Of a DNA stretch of 64,000 bases, positions 8,941-18,484 are shown in pieces. The notes below the pieces were generated by a model. That model saw nothing but the letters and a program-made list of their open reading frames with translations. It made no database searches and had not been told where the DNA came from. Every line of letters starts with the position of its first letter. The first letter of the stretch is position 1. The DNA is taken from the NCBI GenBank assembly GCA_022792175.1, contig JAAWAN010000021.1:45244-109243 (forward strand), in the 5' to 3' direction. The stretch comes from Provencibacterium sp. (GTDB taxonomy: Bacteria > Bacillota > Clostridia > Oscillospirales > Ruminococcaceae). The translations under genes and the position numbers were made by a program.

Positions 8941-11202
8941 TCAGGCCCAGGGATCATATTCCTCCCGATCCCCGCTGCTGCGGCGCGGCCTGTCATCATC
9001 ATCGCTGCGCCGCGGCTTATCCGTCTCCTCCGATTCGTGCACATTGGCATGGTCGGTGCAGACGTCGGGAATTTTGCTGACCTTATACCAGCCGTTCATC
9101 ACCCGCGGGCAGCCCTCGCCCGCCAGGTCCCCGGTTTCCACGCAGTACTGCTTCTGCACGATATTCTGGCTGTATTCAAAATCGATAATTTCCAGCCCCT
9201 CATGCATCGGCTGCATGACGTTGCGCCAGAGGATAGGCGTCGGGAACGGATAGGGCGGATAGTTAATCGACTGCGCCACCGGCGCATAGCCCATCCAGGT
9301 GACGCCGATATAGTAGGGGGTGATACCCACAAACCACTGGTCCTTGTTGTCCGAAGAGGTACCGGTCTTGCCCGCAATCGGCATGGCGGCAAGATCCCCC
9401 TGAAAGCGCGCCTGGGTGCCGGTGCCGGGCGAGGTGGTGGTAACCTGCTGCATCATCAGATTCAAAATGGAGGAGGTTTCGCGGCTGATAACCCGCCTGG
9501 GGGTGGTATCCGCCTCAAGCAACACATTCTGGTCGCTGTCGCGCACAACGGTGTAGGAGGTGGGTTTGGTGTAGGTGCCGCCGTTGGCATCCATCTGATA
9601 GGCGCCGGCCAGCTCGAGCAGCGTTACCCCTTTGGCGGTGCCGCCGATAGCCATGGCAGAGAGGTTATCATCGTTGACGCTCGGGTTCTCCTCCGGCGTG
9701 ACCAGGCTCTGCATCCCGCACTTATCGTGCAGAAAATAGAGGGAGGTGGAGGTGCCGAGCATCTTCATCAGCTTGACCGGGATGGTGTTAATCGAGCGCT
9801 GCAGCGCATGCACGCAGGTCTGCGGGCCGGAATAACCGCTGTAGTAGTTGACCGGCCAGAACTCGGTGGTGCTCTCGGTCCCATCCGGCATCGGCCGGGG
9901 GATGGGGCTGTCTTCAATAACGGTTGACCAGGTGATGACATCCTTCTCGAGCGCCTGCAGATAGGCCGAAATCGGCTTCATGGTACTGCCGGGCTGGCGG
10001 GGGACCTGGGTCGCATAGTTTAAAACGCGGTTGCCCTGCTTGGGGCGGTCGGAGCCGACCACCGCCTTGACCTGCCCGTGGTGGTCCATGATGATAAAAG
10101 CGGATTCCGGATAGATGGCGTTGGAGATTTTGGGGAAGATAGAATCCTCCGAATCGCTGTAGATATACATCTCCTCAAGCTTCTCCTGCATCTCGAGATC
10201 CATGGTGGTATAAATCTGCAGGCCGCGGCGGTAAATCATCGACTGCGCCTCGGAATAGGAAATCCCGTGCTGATCCTGCAGATCCTCAATCACCTGCTCA
10301 ATCACCATATCCACAAACCAGTTGTTCTGCGAGTTGGTTCGCTGGGCCGGCGCCTCCCGGGAAAGGTTGACGGTCACCTCGGTTTTCACCGCCTTGTCAA
10401 ACTCCTCCTGGGTGATATAGCCGAGCTCGAGCATGGTGGGGAAGATATACTCGTTGCGCCGGGCAGCGTTGTTTTCAGGGTTGGTGATGAGGTCATAGGT
10501 GGTGGGCGCCCGGGTCATGGCGACAATCGCGGCGCACTCCACCATGGTGAGGTCCTTGACATCCTTATTAAAGTAGTAGTTTGCCGCCGCCTGAACGCCG
10601 TTTGTATTGTGGCCAAAGGCGGCGATATTGAGATAGGCCTCGAGAATATCATCCTTTTCATATTTCTTCTCGAGCTTCAGGGCGGAGAAAATCTCCTTGA
10701 TTTTGCGCTCTACATTGGGCGCCCACTGGTCGGTCGCATTTTTAATGACCTGCTGGGTGATGGTGGAGCCGCCCTGCTGGCTGCTGTAAATCGGGATAAA
10801 GAGGTTCACAGCAGAAGCGGCTGTGCGCTTCCAGTCCACCCCCTGGTGCTCCCGAAAGCGCTTATCCTCAGTGGCAATGGTGACATCAAACAGGTAGTCC
10901 GGCATATCCTCCCGGTCCACATAGATGCGGTTTTCACTGCCATGAATGCGGGAGACCTCAAAGGGGTTTCCCTCCTTATCGTTGGCATAAATAATACTGG
11001 TCAGATTAAGGTCGATATTGCGGATATCGATATCCTCAATCGTTCCGATATAGTCCAGAATATAAACGGTCAGTGCGCAGCCAACGATGCAGCCGGTGAT
11101 GATGCAGACCATCACTACCGACATAATCATGCGAAAAAGCGTACCGAAAAACCTGCGAATCCCCCTGAGCACGGGCGAACGTTTCTTTTTCTGTTTAGCC
11201 AT
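8941..11202 (-). CDS. ponA: Class A penicillin-binding protein (PBP1A type)
   Basis: 753 residues. Bifunctional peptidoglycan glycosyltransferase and transpeptidase. Layout: basic cytoplasmic tail, one membrane helix (about 25-48), GT51 domain with catalytic Glu112 in ATEDKRFREHQGVD and QQGGSTITQQ, then the transpeptidase with SxxK (PGSTMKP, Ser406), the SxN-type motif RSINTIP and the KTGT box AGKTGTSSD. The C-terminus is a charged Arg/Asp-rich tail. ATG 11202 is chosen because GGAGG lies 6 nt upstream. Transcribed alone from a probable extended -10 promoter at about 11371. Confidence 0.95.
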   Translation of the reverse strand: MAKQKKKRSPVLRGIRRFFGTLFRMIMSVVMVCIITGCIVGCALTVYILDYIGTIEDIDIRNIDLNLTSIIYANDKEGNPFEVSRIHGSENRIYVDREDMPDYLFDVTIATEDKRFREHQGVDWKRTAASAVNLFIPIYSSQQGGSTITQQVIKNATDQWAPNVERKIKEIFSALKLEKKYEKDDILEAYLNIAAFGHNTNGVQAAANYYFNKDVKDLTMVECAAIVAMTRAPTTYDLITNPENNAARRNEYIFPTMLELGYITQEEFDKAVKTEVTVNLSREAPAQRTNSQNNWFVDMVIEQVIEDLQDQHGISYSEAQSMIYRRGLQIYTTMDLEMQEKLEEMYIYSDSEDSIFPKISNAIYPESAFIIMDHHGQVKAVVGSDRPKQGNRVLNYATQVPRQPGSTMKPISAYLQALEKDVITWSTVIEDSPIPRPMPDGTESTTEFWPVNYYSGYSGPQTCVHALQRSINTIPVKLMKMLGTSTSLYFLHDKCGMQSLVTPEENPSVNDDNLSAMAIGGTAKGVTLLELAGAYQMDANGGTYTKPTSYTVVRDSDQNVLLEADTTPRRVISRETSSILNLMMQQVTTTSPGTGTQARFQGDLAAMPIAGKTGTSSDNKDQWFVGITPYYIGVTWMGYAPVAQSINYPPYPFPTPILWRNVMQPMHEGLEIIDFEYSQNIVQKQYCVETGDLAGEGCPRVMNGWYKVSKIPDVCTDHANVHESEETDKPRRSDDDDRPRRSSGDREEYDPWA

Positions 11203-11706
11203 ACCTGTCCTCCAAGAACAAAAGGGAGGCTCCTCTGCAGCCGTCTGCTGCCTTTCCCCTGTTTTGATGATGGGCCAAAAGGAGCGCGCCCTGTTATCCG
11301 CCTGCCTGTTCGCCATGCATGCGGGCAGGCGCAAAAAGCCCGGGCAAATATACCCGCTTGCAGTTATTATATCACAAGTGCGCTTCATTGTGTGAATGAA
11401 ATTTAAATGTTTGCCGCCCGCAGAAGAAAGCCTGCAGCCGGCGGCGGGAAAAATGGACGCCCGGCATAAGAGGGGAAAAACCGGTCAATACTTACAGATA
11501 AATGACCGCAGACCTTCTACTTCTCCCCGCAGCGGGCGGGCAAAATGCCTGTGTTATCAGTTTGCGCAGTTTAAAGGTGCTTTATGGAGGCTTTTAAGCC
11601 CGGCGCCGGATTTCATAGGAGCCGCGTACGCAGACTGCGCGCCCGGGGAAAGATGGCCCGCAGGCCAAAGCCGCGCTGCCGATATCGGAAAGGATGGATA
11701 ATAAAG
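11203..11706. other. 500-bp intergenic region between ponA and the BofC-like gene
   Basis: Divergent spacer. It holds the ponA leader and promoter. A frame open from 11396 and an upstream in-frame extension from 11584 have no family features or good ribosome-binding site. I see no RNA gene. Confidence 0.5.
11366..11374 (-). promoter_or_regulatory. Probable extended -10 promoter for ponA
   Basis: On the minus strand TGATATAAT (TG-n-TATAAT) occurs about 165 bp upstream of the ATG. The -35 region is weak. Start point not visible from sequence alone. Confidence 0.45.
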
Positions 11707-12057
11707 ATGCATCTGCACATCAACCGGCCGCTTTGCTGGACGCTCGGCTCGCTTCTGGCTGCCTGCTTTATCGGCCTGTTCTCGGTCTACAGCTACAACA
11801 TGAACCGGCGCACGCCACAGGCGGCGCAGCAGATTGTTTCCGACGCGCCGGTGGAAGAGGAGGAGGACTACCGCTATATTCTGCGCAGCGAAAACGGCCG
11901 GCTGGCGGTTTTCATAAAGGGAGAGGAGCAGCCGAGGATGGAATTTGATGTTCCGGTGCGGGTGCTCCCCGAGCTGGACCAGCGGCAGCTGGAGGAGGGC
12001 ATAACGGTAAAGGACTATCCAACGCTCGTTTCCCTGATTGAGGATTATATCAGCTGA
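11707..12057 (+). CDS. BofC C-terminal-domain-like membrane-anchored protein
   Basis: 116 residues. One N-terminal membrane helix (about residues 9-30), then an acidic linker, then a compact domain (YRYILRSENGRLAVFIKG; PVRVLPELDQRQLEEGI; PTLVSLIEDY) that resembles the BofC C-terminal domain common in Clostridia. In Bacillus BofC is an intercompartmental sporulation checkpoint protein controlling SpoIVB; the role here is inferred only from the domain. Start assigned at 11707 because of AAAGGATGG upstream; an in-frame ATG at 11653 would add a basic stretch. Confidence 0.65.
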   Translation: MHLHINRPLCWTLGSLLAACFIGLFSVYSYNMNRRTPQAAQQIVSDAPVEEEEDYRYILRSENGRLAVFIKGEEQPRMEFDVPVRVLPELDQRQLEEGITVKDYPTLVSLIEDYIS

Positions 12058-12196
12058 AAAACCTGCACCAATTTGTAACCGGCTTTTCATCAAAAAAGGA
12101 GGATTTTTCTTCGCGGATGCGGTATACTAAAGCTGCAGGGGAAACCTTGCTTCCTAATTTCGTCTCCCTCCTCTTAGAAATTATCTCTTTTCTCCC

Positions 12197-12231
12197 ACCG
12201 GCCCGGCTGCTTTGGCAGCCGGGCCGGTCTG
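12197..12231 (+). terminator. Hairpin after the BofC-like gene
   Basis: ACCGGCCCGGCTGC and its complement form a 14-bp stem with a TTTG loop. The following bases are only moderately T-rich, so termination is plausible rather than certain. The stretch 12058-12370 holds nothing else besides the promoter at 12304. Confidence 0.5.
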
Positions 12232-12303
12232 TCAGCCTGCCTTTTCAGCGGACAGCCCGGCATTTTTTCTTGCTGCCTTCACCCTTTTGAGCCGCAAAAG
12301 CCC

Positions 12304-12332
12304 TTGACAAACCGCCGGAGGGTGCCTATAAT
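12304..12332 (+). promoter_or_regulatory. Consensus sigma-A promoter of the DUF177-rpmF operon
   Basis: TTGACA, 17-nt spacer, TATAAT: both hexamers are perfect. It lies about 45 bp upstream of the DUF177 start. Confidence 0.93.
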
Positions 12333-12376
12333 AGTTCTGTGACGTCTGAATTTTCTTTTCGCAGCGAGGTGTGGAG

Positions 12377-12871
12377 ATGATTCTCGATTTAACGCGCCTC
12401 TTCGAGGAGGAAGGCGAAGAGCTCCGTTTTCAGCAGGAAATGGATCTCTCCGGGATAGAGCTGGCCGGAATCCATCCGGTGAGCGGTCCTGTGCAGGTGG
12501 AAGGCGCCGCCCGCAACGAGGCCGGCATCGTTACCGTTTCCTATCAGGTGCGGTATATGTTGGAAATTCCCTGCGACCGCTGCCTGACGCCGGTGCGCAC
12601 CGCAAAAAAGCTGAAGAGCGAGCAGGTGGCTGTGCGCGAGCTGCATGGCGGCCAGGAGGATGATTTTCTCCTCCTGCCGGACGGGCAGTTTGATCTCGAT
12701 GAAGCCGTTTATGCCGACGTTGTGCTCGAGCTTCCCACCAAAACCCTTTGCAGTGAGGACTGCCGGGGGTTGTGCCCTGTCTGCGGCATAAACCGCAACC
12801 GCCAGAGCTGCGGTTGCCGGACAGAAACCGGCAACCTGCGCCTGCAAAGCCTGCGGGAGCTGCTGCAATAG
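12377..12871 (+). CDS. yceD: YceD/DUF177 family protein
   Basis: 164 residues. DUF177 (YceD) proteins are almost always encoded directly before rpmF and are linked to large-subunit rRNA metabolism. The cysteine pattern is visible: CDRCLTP in the middle, then CSEDCRGLCPVCGINRNRQS and CGC near the end, suggesting a metal site. I prefer ATG 12377 over GTG 12371 because GAGG lies 7 nt before the ATG and overlaps the GTG. Strong promoter directly upstream; rpmF begins 64 bp downstream in the expected arrangement. Confidence 0.92.
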   Translation: MILDLTRLFEEEGEELRFQQEMDLSGIELAGIHPVSGPVQVEGAARNEAGIVTVSYQVRYMLEIPCDRCLTPVRTAKKLKSEQVAVRELHGGQEDDFLLLPDGQFDLDEAVYADVVLELPTKTLCSEDCRGLCPVCGINRNRQSCGCRTETGNLRLQSLRELLQ

Positions 12872-12935
12872 CCCGTTTTTAGCAGGTGCATAAACCAGTC
12901 GTTTATTCATTTATCAGAGAGGGGGAGGTGCTGAA

Positions 12936-13118
12936 ATGGCAGTACCAAAGAGAAAGACATCAAAAGCGCGCAGAGATAAAAGGCGTTCCAACGTCTGGAA
13001 GCTTTCCATGCCCGGCTTTTCCAAGTGCACCCAGTGCGGCGAGCTCAAGGCTCCTCATAAGGTATGCTTGAACTGCGGATACTATAAGGGCAGAGAGGTT
13101 ATCTCGAAAGAGGCTTAA
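12936..13118 (+). CDS. rpmF: 50S ribosomal protein L32
   Basis: 60 residues, the normal length. Begins AVPKRKTSKARRDKRRSN and contains the zinc-ribbon CTQC...CLNC of the zinc-binding (C+) form. GGGGGAGG precedes the ATG. Co-transcribed with the DUF177 gene. Confidence 0.98.
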   Translation: MAVPKRKTSKARRDKRRSNVWKLSMPGFSKCTQCGELKAPHKVCLNCGYYKGREVISKEA

Positions 13119-13216
13119 ACAGGGATGCCGGAAGAGATAGAGGGGGAAGGGCGCTTCCGCCTCTATTTTTTTCTATTTAAACGCACTTTTGAAAGGAGGC
13201 GGCCAGGACGGGCGTT

Positions 13217-14530
13217 TTGATTTCCGATGTGCTCCCCGGTTCTCCGGCCTGCCGGGCAAAAATCAAAGCCGGGGAAACGCTCCTCTCGATAAACGGGCAC
13301 AGGATTCACGATGTGCTCGACTACCGCTTTTATATGACTGAGCGCCGGCTGCTGCTGGAAATCGAGAGCGGAGAAAAACGGCGGCGGCTGCGCCTGCAGA
13401 AGGGGGAATATGAGGAGCTCGGCCTCGAGTTTGCCACCTACCTGATGGACAGGCAGCACTCCTGCAAAAACAAATGTATCTTCTGCTTTGTCGACCAGAC
13501 GCCGCCGGGCATGCGCGAAAGCCTCTATTTTAAGGATGACGACGAGCGCCTCTCCTTTCTCTTCGGCAGCTATATCACGCTGACCAACCTCTGCGAAGAG
13601 GAGGTAGAGCGCATTCTGAAAATGCACATCAGCCCTATCAACGTTTCGGTGCATACGATGAACCCCGAGCTGCGCATCAAAATGATGAAGAATCCCTCGG
13701 CGGGGCGGGTGCTTTCCTATCTGCGCAAAATGGCGGATGCGGGCATCTCCATCAATGCCCAGCTCGTTCTCTGCCCGGGGATAAACGATGGGGAAGAGCT
13801 CTGCTATTCGCTCGATCAGCTTTTTACGCTGCGCCCGGCGCTGCGCTCGGTCGCGGCCGTGCCGGTGGGGCTGACCCGCTACCGGGAGGGCCTCTGCCCG
13901 CTGCGCGGCTATACGCCGGAGGAGGCCAGAGAGGTGATCAGCTGCATCGACCGCTATGCCGCCCGCTGGGAGCAGGAATGCGGCGAGAGGGTTGTTTATC
14001 CCTCGGATGAATTTTTCCTGCTGGCCGGGCTCCCGCTGCCGGGGCCGGATTACTACGGGGACTATCCCCAGCTGGAAAACGGGGTGGGGCTCTGCACCCT
14101 GCTGGAGGATGAGTTTAACGACGCGCTTGAGACAGCGCCCGCCGCCATCCCCCCGCGCGCTGTCTCCTGCGCGACGGGGGCGGCCGCTTTCCCCCTGATA
14201 GAGCGCCTGGCGGCGCGGGCGATGGCGCAGGTAAAGGGGCTCACCGTGCGGGTATACCGTATAGAAAACGACTTTTGGGGACACTCTGTAACGGTGGCAG
14301 GCCTGATTACCGGTCAGGATTTAACGGGGCAGCTGAAGGGAAAGCCGCTCGGGGAAGAGCTGCTCATCCCGCAGACGATGCTGCGCCACGAGCGGGACCG
14401 CTTTCTTGACGATATGACCCTTTTAAAGGCGCAGCTGCTGCTCTCTCTCCCCATCAAAACGGTGGAAAACGATGGGTATGCGCTGCTCGAAAGCATGCTG
14501 GGCGCGCCACTTCTGGCAGAGCCCGAATAA
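13217..14530 (+). CDS. DUF512 radical-SAM/PDZ protein
   Basis: 437 residues. N-terminal PDZ-like part (DVLPGSPACRAKIKAGETLL; SINGHRIHDVLDYRFYMTE), then the radical-SAM cysteine motif CKNKCIFC followed by FVDQTPPGMR, and the DUF512 C-terminal part (GLTRYREGLCPLRGYTPEEA; VYPSDEFFLLAGLPLPG). Such proteins are widespread in Clostridia and usually lie beside der; function unknown. The start is uncertain: no ATG exists before the PDZ motif, so I use TTG 13217; the strong GGAGG at 13195 is 17 nt away, longer than usual. Confidence 0.9.
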   Translation: MISDVLPGSPACRAKIKAGETLLSINGHRIHDVLDYRFYMTERRLLLEIESGEKRRRLRLQKGEYEELGLEFATYLMDRQHSCKNKCIFCFVDQTPPGMRESLYFKDDDERLSFLFGSYITLTNLCEEEVERILKMHISPINVSVHTMNPELRIKMMKNPSAGRVLSYLRKMADAGISINAQLVLCPGINDGEELCYSLDQLFTLRPALRSVAAVPVGLTRYREGLCPLRGYTPEEAREVISCIDRYAARWEQECGERVVYPSDEFFLLAGLPLPGPDYYGDYPQLENGVGLCTLLEDEFNDALETAPAAIPPRAVSCATGAAAFPLIERLAARAMAQVKGLTVRVYRIENDFWGHSVTVAGLITGQDLTGQLKGKPLGEELLIPQTMLRHERDRFLDDMTLLKAQLLLSLPIKTVENDGYALLESMLGAPLLAEPE

Positions 14531-14625
14531 CAGGCGGCCCTTTTAAAAAGCAGACCGCGGGCCCGACTAATGGCCGGGCCGGCCGCCGATGCAGCCCCTT
14601 TTGGAGAAAGGAATGGTTAAATTTC

Positions 14626-15945
14626 ATGGCAAAGCCTCTGATTGCCATTGTCGGCCGGCCGAATGTCGGCAAATCCACCCTCTTTAACAAGCTCTGCGGC
14701 AAACGGATTGCCATCGTGGAGGATACGCCCGGCGTCACCCGCGACCGCATTTATGCCGAATGCGAATGGCGCAGCCGCACGGTCATGCTGGTGGATACCG
14801 GCGGCATCGAGCCGCACACCGATGATGTTATTCTTTCGCAGATGCGCCGCCAGGCGCAGCTGGCCATCGATTCGGCGCAGGTCATCGTGCTCGTCTGCGA
14901 CCAGCGCAGCGGCGTTACCGCAACCGATGCGGATGTAGCCGCCATGCTGCTGAAGAGCGGCAAGCCGGTGGTGCTCTGCGTCAACAAGTGCGATTCGGTC
15001 GGCGACCCGCCGCCGGAATTTTATGAATTTTATAATCTCGGCCTCGGCGACCCGGTCGCCGTTTCCGCCAGCCACGGGCACGGCACCGGGGATCTTCTGG
15101 ACCGCTGCTTCGAGCTGATTGATTTTGAACACCGGGAGGACTATCCGGAGGAATATATCAAGGTGGCTGTCATCGGCAAGCCGAATGTCGGCAAGTCCTC
15201 GCTCGTCAACCGGGTGGCGGGCGCCGAGCGCGCCATCGTTTCCAACATCGCCGGGACCACCCGCGATGCGACCGACACGGTGGTTGAAAACGAATTCGGC
15301 AAATTCGTCTTTATCGATACGGCCGGCATCCGCCGGCAGGCGAAAGTGGAGGAAAATATCGAGCGCTACAGCGTGCTGCGCGCCTATATGGCGGTTGAGC
15401 GGTGCGATGTGGCGGTGATGCTCATCGATGCGCTCGTCGGCTTCACCGAGCAGGATTCGAAGATTGCCGGCTATGCCCATGAGCAGGGCAAGTCCACCGT
15501 TATCGCCGTCAACAAATGGGATGCGCTCGAAAAGGACAATTCGACGATGGGCTCCTTCTGCCGCCAGCTGGAGGACGGCTTTTCGTTTATGCGCTATGCG
15601 CCGTTTTGCTTTATTTCGGCCAAAACGGGGCAGCGGGTGGATAAGCTGTTTTCACAGATTGTGGAGGTTGCCGGGCAGAATGCGCGGCGCATCTCCACCG
15701 GTGCGCTCAACGATGTGCTCGCTACCGCCACCGCGCGCATGCAGCCGCCCAGCGACAAGGGAAAGCGCCTGAAAATCTATTATATAACCCAGGCCTCCAC
15801 CAAGCCGCCGACATTTGTCTGCTTTGTCAACAAAAGCGAGCTGTTTCATTTCTCCTACCAGCGCTATCTCGAAAACCAGATCCGCGAGACCTTCGGCCTC
15901 ACCGGCACGCCGGTGCGCATGCTGATTCGGGAACGCGGGGAGTAG
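14626..15945 (+). CDS. der: Ribosome biogenesis GTPase Der (EngA)
   Basis: 439 residues, normal length. Two consecutive GTPase domains (GRPNVGKST at about 10-18 and GKPNVGKSS near 185), each with G3 and G4 motifs (DTGGIE, NKCD; DTAGIR, NKWD), followed by the KH-like C-terminal domain. Needed for 50S subunit assembly. Adjacent to the DUF512 gene as in many Clostridia. Confidence 0.98.
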   Translation: MAKPLIAIVGRPNVGKSTLFNKLCGKRIAIVEDTPGVTRDRIYAECEWRSRTVMLVDTGGIEPHTDDVILSQMRRQAQLAIDSAQVIVLVCDQRSGVTATDADVAAMLLKSGKPVVLCVNKCDSVGDPPPEFYEFYNLGLGDPVAVSASHGHGTGDLLDRCFELIDFEHREDYPEEYIKVAVIGKPNVGKSSLVNRVAGAERAIVSNIAGTTRDATDTVVENEFGKFVFIDTAGIRRQAKVEENIERYSVLRAYMAVERCDVAVMLIDALVGFTEQDSKIAGYAHEQGKSTVIAVNKWDALEKDNSTMGSFCRQLEDGFSFMRYAPFCFISAKTGQRVDKLFSQIVEVAGQNARRISTGALNDVLATATARMQPPSDKGKRLKIYYITQASTKPPTFVCFVNKSELFHFSYQRYLENQIRETFGLTGTPVRMLIRERGE

Positions 15946-15996
15946 AGAGCGCGCGCCCCTTTTCATCAGGATTTTATGCCAGGAGGCTTTCACGAT

Positions 15997-16803
15997 ATGC
16001 GCATCGACTTTCACACCCATCTGTTTCCGGATAAGCTCAGCGGCAGGGCGATAGCAAAGCTGGCCGCCGTCAGCGGGCTCACTCCGCAGACGGACGGCAC
16101 GCTCACCGGCACTTTAAAAAAGCTCGACGAATGGAAGGTTGACCGGGCGGTCACGCTGCACATCGCCACTGCGCCCGGGCAGGAGAAAAACGTCAACCGC
16201 TTTGCCACCTTCGTCACCGAAGAAACGGGCGGGCGGCTGCTCGCATTCGGCAGCGTCCACCCCGAAAGCCCGGATGCCCTCGAGCTGCCCGGCAGCTTTA
16301 AAGAACTGGGACTGAAGGGAGTAAAGCTGCACCCCGACTACCAGGGGTTTGAGGCGAATGAAAAGCGGCTCTACCCGCTCTATGAACGCCTCGGCGAGCT
16401 GAATCTCCCCTGCTGCTTTCATATGGGCTATGACCCGCTCTCGCCAAAGCACTTTCATGCCACGCCCGCCATGCTCGCCCGGGTACACCGCGACTTTCCG
16501 CAGCTCACCCTGATTCTCGCGCACATGGGCGGCATGAACCTCTGGGATGAGGTGGAGGAGTATCTGACAGGGAAAGAGGTCTATCTCGATACAGCCATGG
16601 TTGCCGGTTCGCTCGACCCCCGCCAGGCCGAGCGGATAATCAGCCGCCACGGGGCCGAGCTGCTGCTCTTTGGCAGCGACTGCCCCTGGCAGGACAGCGA
16701 AACGGCCGCCCGCTTTATCGAATCGCTCGCTGTCAGCGACGATAAAAAGGAACTGATTTTTTCCGGAAACGCCATCCGGCTGCTGGGATTGGAGGCGCAT
16801 TAG
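15997..16803 (+). CDS. Amidohydrolase family protein (PF04909-like)
   Basis: 268 residues. A TIM-barrel metal hydrolase or decarboxylase-type protein. Metal-binding pattern: RIDFHTHLFP at the N-terminus, CCFHMGYD, LILAHMGGMN and FGSDCPW near the C-terminus. Substrate not deducible. ATG 15997 is chosen because GGAGG lies 10 nt upstream; the in-frame ATG 15976 has no site. Its stop is directly followed by the GTG of the PAP2 gene, so the two are translationally close. Confidence 0.88.
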   Translation: MRIDFHTHLFPDKLSGRAIAKLAAVSGLTPQTDGTLTGTLKKLDEWKVDRAVTLHIATAPGQEKNVNRFATFVTEETGGRLLAFGSVHPESPDALELPGSFKELGLKGVKLHPDYQGFEANEKRLYPLYERLGELNLPCCFHMGYDPLSPKHFHATPAMLARVHRDFPQLTLILAHMGGMNLWDEVEEYLTGKEVYLDTAMVAGSLDPRQAERIISRHGAELLLFGSDCPWQDSETAARFIESLAVSDDKKELIFSGNAIRLLGLEAH

Positions 16804-17688
16804 GTGGAGCTTGCCGTTATCCAGGCGATACAGTCGCTCTCCTGCCCGGCGCTGGATATTTTCTTTCAGGCCGTCACCCTGTTTGGCGAACCGCTGATGC
16901 TGGTGCTGCTGGTTACCGGCCTCTACTGGGCAATAGATAAGCGGCAGGGGGAGCGGCTGGCCTTTGCGCTGGCCGTTTCGCTGCCGCTGTGCGGGCTGCT
17001 CAAGCAGCTTTTCCGGGCGCCGCGTCCAATCGGGGAGCCGGGCATCCGCTCGCTGCGGACAAAAACCGCCACCGGCTATTCCTTCCCGAGCGGCCACACC
17101 CAGAGTGCGGCCACCGCCTTCGGCAGCCTGGCGGACATGCAAAAAAATCCCATCCTTCGCTGGGGCTGCGGGGCACTCATGCTGCTGGTGGGCCTCTCCC
17201 GGCTCTATCTGGGCGTTCACTATCCGAAGGACGTGCTGGCCGGGCTGGCGCTGGGCCTTCTCTGTTCCTTTGGGGCAGGCGCTCTCTTTTCGCGGGTAAA
17301 GGAGAGGGCACTTCTCTATCTCGTCAGCGCCGCAGCGCTGGCGCCCTTTCTGTTTTACTTCGGCGGGCATGAGCTGACTGCCGCCGGGGGATGCCTGCTG
17401 GGCTTCGGGCTGGCGGTTTTGTTTGAAAAATATTTAGTGGGCTTTACCACCGAGGTCCCCGTCAGGATCAGGCTGCTGCGCTGGCTTTTCGGCCTGGCGC
17501 TGCTGGGAAGCCTGGCCGCCCTGCTGAAAGCGCTGCTGCCCGCCGCGCCCCTCTATGTTCTGCTGCGCTATGCGCTGCTCGTTTTCACCGGAATGGGCCT
17601 TTATCCCTGGCTGTTTACTGCCTTTGAGAGAAATGTCTGGAAAAGAAAGCACTATCTGCCCGGAAATCAGCCAAAAGATAACAGATAG
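16804..17688 (+). CDS. PAP2-superfamily membrane phosphatase
   Basis: 294 residues, polytopic. The three phosphatase motifs are present: KQLFRAPRP, PSGHTQSA and SRLYLGVHYPKDV (catalytic His). Likely dephosphorylates a lipid phosphate such as undecaprenyl pyrophosphate or phosphatidic acid on the outer face. Starts with GTG immediately after the stop of the amidohydrolase; GGAGG is 9 nt upstream within that gene. Confidence 0.9.
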   Translation: MELAVIQAIQSLSCPALDIFFQAVTLFGEPLMLVLLVTGLYWAIDKRQGERLAFALAVSLPLCGLLKQLFRAPRPIGEPGIRSLRTKTATGYSFPSGHTQSAATAFGSLADMQKNPILRWGCGALMLLVGLSRLYLGVHYPKDVLAGLALGLLCSFGAGALFSRVKERALLYLVSAAALAPFLFYFGGHELTAAGGCLLGFGLAVLFEKYLVGFTTEVPVRIRLLRWLFGLALLGSLAALLKALLPAAPLYVLLRYALLVFTGMGLYPWLFTAFERNVWKRKHYLPGNQPKDNR

Positions 17689-17757
17689 GCCAAAGCGCCT
17701 CTTTTCTCTCACTTGCTTAAGGGCACGAAACAAAGCAAGCCATCTTTCATTTCGAAG

Positions 17758-18210
17758 CTATCCTAATAAATCGAACGCCGTCAATACTTTTTCGGTTTCT
17801 GCAATGTCCTTTTCAATCAGCGGACGCATACTGCTCTTATACTTCGATAAATCAGCCCCCCGCAAATGGGACAATATCGCCGGAATATACTGCGGCTTTG
17901 CTGAACCCACCTGTGCCAGGGCTTTGATGCACTGTCTGGCTGTAATCGGTTTTTCATCCGTTACATGCGCGAGAAAATCAGAAATAACGGCATCAAAGCG
18001 ATTCGCCTCATCCCACTGGGCATTTGCCGCAAGAATATACAGCGCCCGATTTCTGACCAATGATTTGGGATGATGCAGCAGCGAGGCGAAATCATCAAAG
18101 TATTCATACCATTCATCTGTTTGCTGGCTTTCAGCAATAATTTTTTCGGCAAAAGCACAGGCAAATTGATTGTCCTTCGCCGTCAATTTTGCTGTGATAT
18201 TTTCTTTCAT
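17758..18210 (-). CDS. HEAT-like helical protein
   Basis: 150 residues, almost entirely helical with repeated pairs (FASLLHHPKSLVRNRALYIL; ITARQCIKALAQVGSAKPQY), as in short HEAT-repeat proteins found in Clostridia. Function unknown; such proteins usually act as adaptors. GGGAGGG precedes the ATG. It is more AT-rich than its neighbours, which may indicate acquisition. Convergent with the PAP2 gene. Confidence 0.72.
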   Translation of the reverse strand: MKENITAKLTAKDNQFACAFAEKIIAESQQTDEWYEYFDDFASLLHHPKSLVRNRALYILAANAQWDEANRFDAVISDFLAHVTDEKPITARQCIKALAQVGSAKPQYIPAILSHLRGADLSKYKSSMRPLIEKDIAETEKVLTAFDLLG

Positions 18211-18414
18211 TCTCAGCCCTCCCGCTTTTGATTGACCAATCTGCCGCCACTAAAGTGTACTACCCCTGCAAACCGTTTTCAACCTTCATTTGGGGAGCTG
18301 GCAGCAGAAAACATAAAAAGCTGCTCCGACCGAAAATAAATCCCCCCAAAGGCTGCTAAAGCAGCCGTCACGAATCAACTGCAGAAAATCCCTCATCCGG
18401 CAGATGTTTTATAG

Positions 18415-18442
18415 TTGCAAATACCGACGGATGTGATATACT
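18415..18442 (+). promoter_or_regulatory. Promoter of uvrB
   Basis: TTGCAA, 16-nt spacer, TATACT, with TG one base before the -10 (extended -10). Confidence 0.75.
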
Positions 18443-18448
18443 AAAAAA

Positions 18449-18460
18449 GAACATATGCTC
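18449..18460 (+). promoter_or_regulatory. Probable LexA/DinR (SOS) operator of uvrB
   Basis: GAACATATGCTC differs by one base from the Gram-positive SOS box GAAC-n4-GTTC and starts 6 bp after the -10, where bound LexA would block transcription. uvrB is a classical SOS gene in Bacillus. Confidence 0.75.
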
Positions 18461-18484
18461 TTTTGGAAAAAAGGAGGCGCTGTC

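Noticed and set aside
8884..9927. 347-codon plus-strand frame opposite ponA
   Set aside because: Antisense to well-supported PBP1A sequence; composition is that of a GC-rich shadow frame.
10078..11406. 442-codon plus-strand frame opposite ponA
   Set aside because: Antisense shadow; no ribosome-binding site and no family pattern.
11396..11701. 101-codon frame in the ponA/BofC spacer
   Set aside because: No good ribosome-binding site, no recognisable domain.
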